This document shows positions 20,899-20,966 of a stretch of DNA of 20,966 nucleotides, piece after piece. Under the pieces are notes generated by a model, which worked only from the letters and a program-made list of their open reading frames with translations, was not told where the DNA came from and searched no databases. Both the position numbers and the translations under genes were made by a program. The stretch comes from JANYGM01 sp043764015 (GTDB lineage Bacteria; Bacteroidota; Bacteroidia; Cytophagales; Thermonemataceae): NCBI GenBank assembly GCA_043764015.1, contig JAYUKY010000013.1:1-20966 (forward strand), read 5' to 3'. Position 1 is the stretch's first letter. The number at the start of each line of letters is the position of its first letter.

Positions 20899-20966
20899 GG
20901 TGGCGTAAACGCCACCTCTTTATATCAAAGGCAAAAATGGTTTTATGTATAGCGGTGGCGTTTACG
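20899..20966. repeat. Paired inverted palindromic repeats, cut by the window end
   Basis: GGTGGCGT (20899-20906) and ACGCCACC (20909-20916) form a perfect palindrome around AA. From 20954 the reverse-complement version, GGTGGCGTTTACG, begins and is truncated by the window end. The segment 20904-20916 can pair with 20954-20966 over a 37-base spacer, giving a larger hairpin. The GC-rich arms stand out from the surrounding AT-rich DNA and suggest a dispersed extragenic palindromic element. Confidence 0.6.

Overview
The window looks like chromosomal DNA from a low-GC member of the Bacteroidota, probably of the Cytophagales type. The signs are AT-rich intergenic DNA, starts without Shine-Dalgarno sequences, several promoters matching the Bacteroidota -7 consensus TAnnTTTG, many MKK-type lipoproteins, and families I know mainly from this phylum. 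The genus is not determinable from the sequence alone. No tRNA, rRNA, CRISPR array or transposase gene was seen, and no gene-free stretch exceeds about 280 bases.

Layout. Bases 1-162 hold a composite palindromic element in front of a ComF-family phosphoribosyltransferase gene (163-876). A DinB-superfamily gene (1070-1588, minus) converges on it. Bases 1846-4862 hold a duplicated two-gene cassette: lipoprotein A1, small secreted B1, lipoprotein A2, small secreted B2. Hairpins lie between the genes. Bases 4863-5140 carry two related hairpins in opposite orientation, with similar loops on different but self-complementary stems, followed by a strong terminator. A 50-codon ORF flanked by terminators follows (5141-5293). 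Next is a FadN-type fusion enzyme of beta-oxidation (5473-7902). Convergent to it is a LamG-like lipoprotein gene broken by a one-base frameshift (7994-8763).

Bases 8998-13096 look like a small defence locus: a large adenine-type DNA methyltransferase with a possible nuclease-like N-terminus, a 388-residue protein with an R-x4-H HEPN-type motif beginning 5 bases later, and a small XRE-type regulator. It is closed by a bidirectional terminator shared with nhaD (13226-14518, minus). This is the best candidate in the window for an undescribed system.

The rest is mixed housekeeping and stress genes. A minus-strand pair encodes a cytochrome b5-like protein and a lipoprotein. A RelE/ParE-type toxin-antitoxin pair with its own promoter lies at 15446-15980. 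Minus-strand genes follow for an RluA-family pseudouridine synthase, a YbfF-like alpha/beta hydrolase, a TerB-like protein, and a Cys-rich Bacteroidota protein with a central hydrophobic segment. Last is pckA (19175-20779), whose leader holds a perfect inverted repeat. The final 70 bases contain two inverted copies of a GGTGGCGT palindrome, the second cut by the window edge.

The metabolic genes (FadN-like enzyme, PckA) fit aerobic growth on fatty acids and gluconeogenic substrates, and NhaD fits a marine or otherwise sodium-rich habitat. Those habitat remarks are inference.
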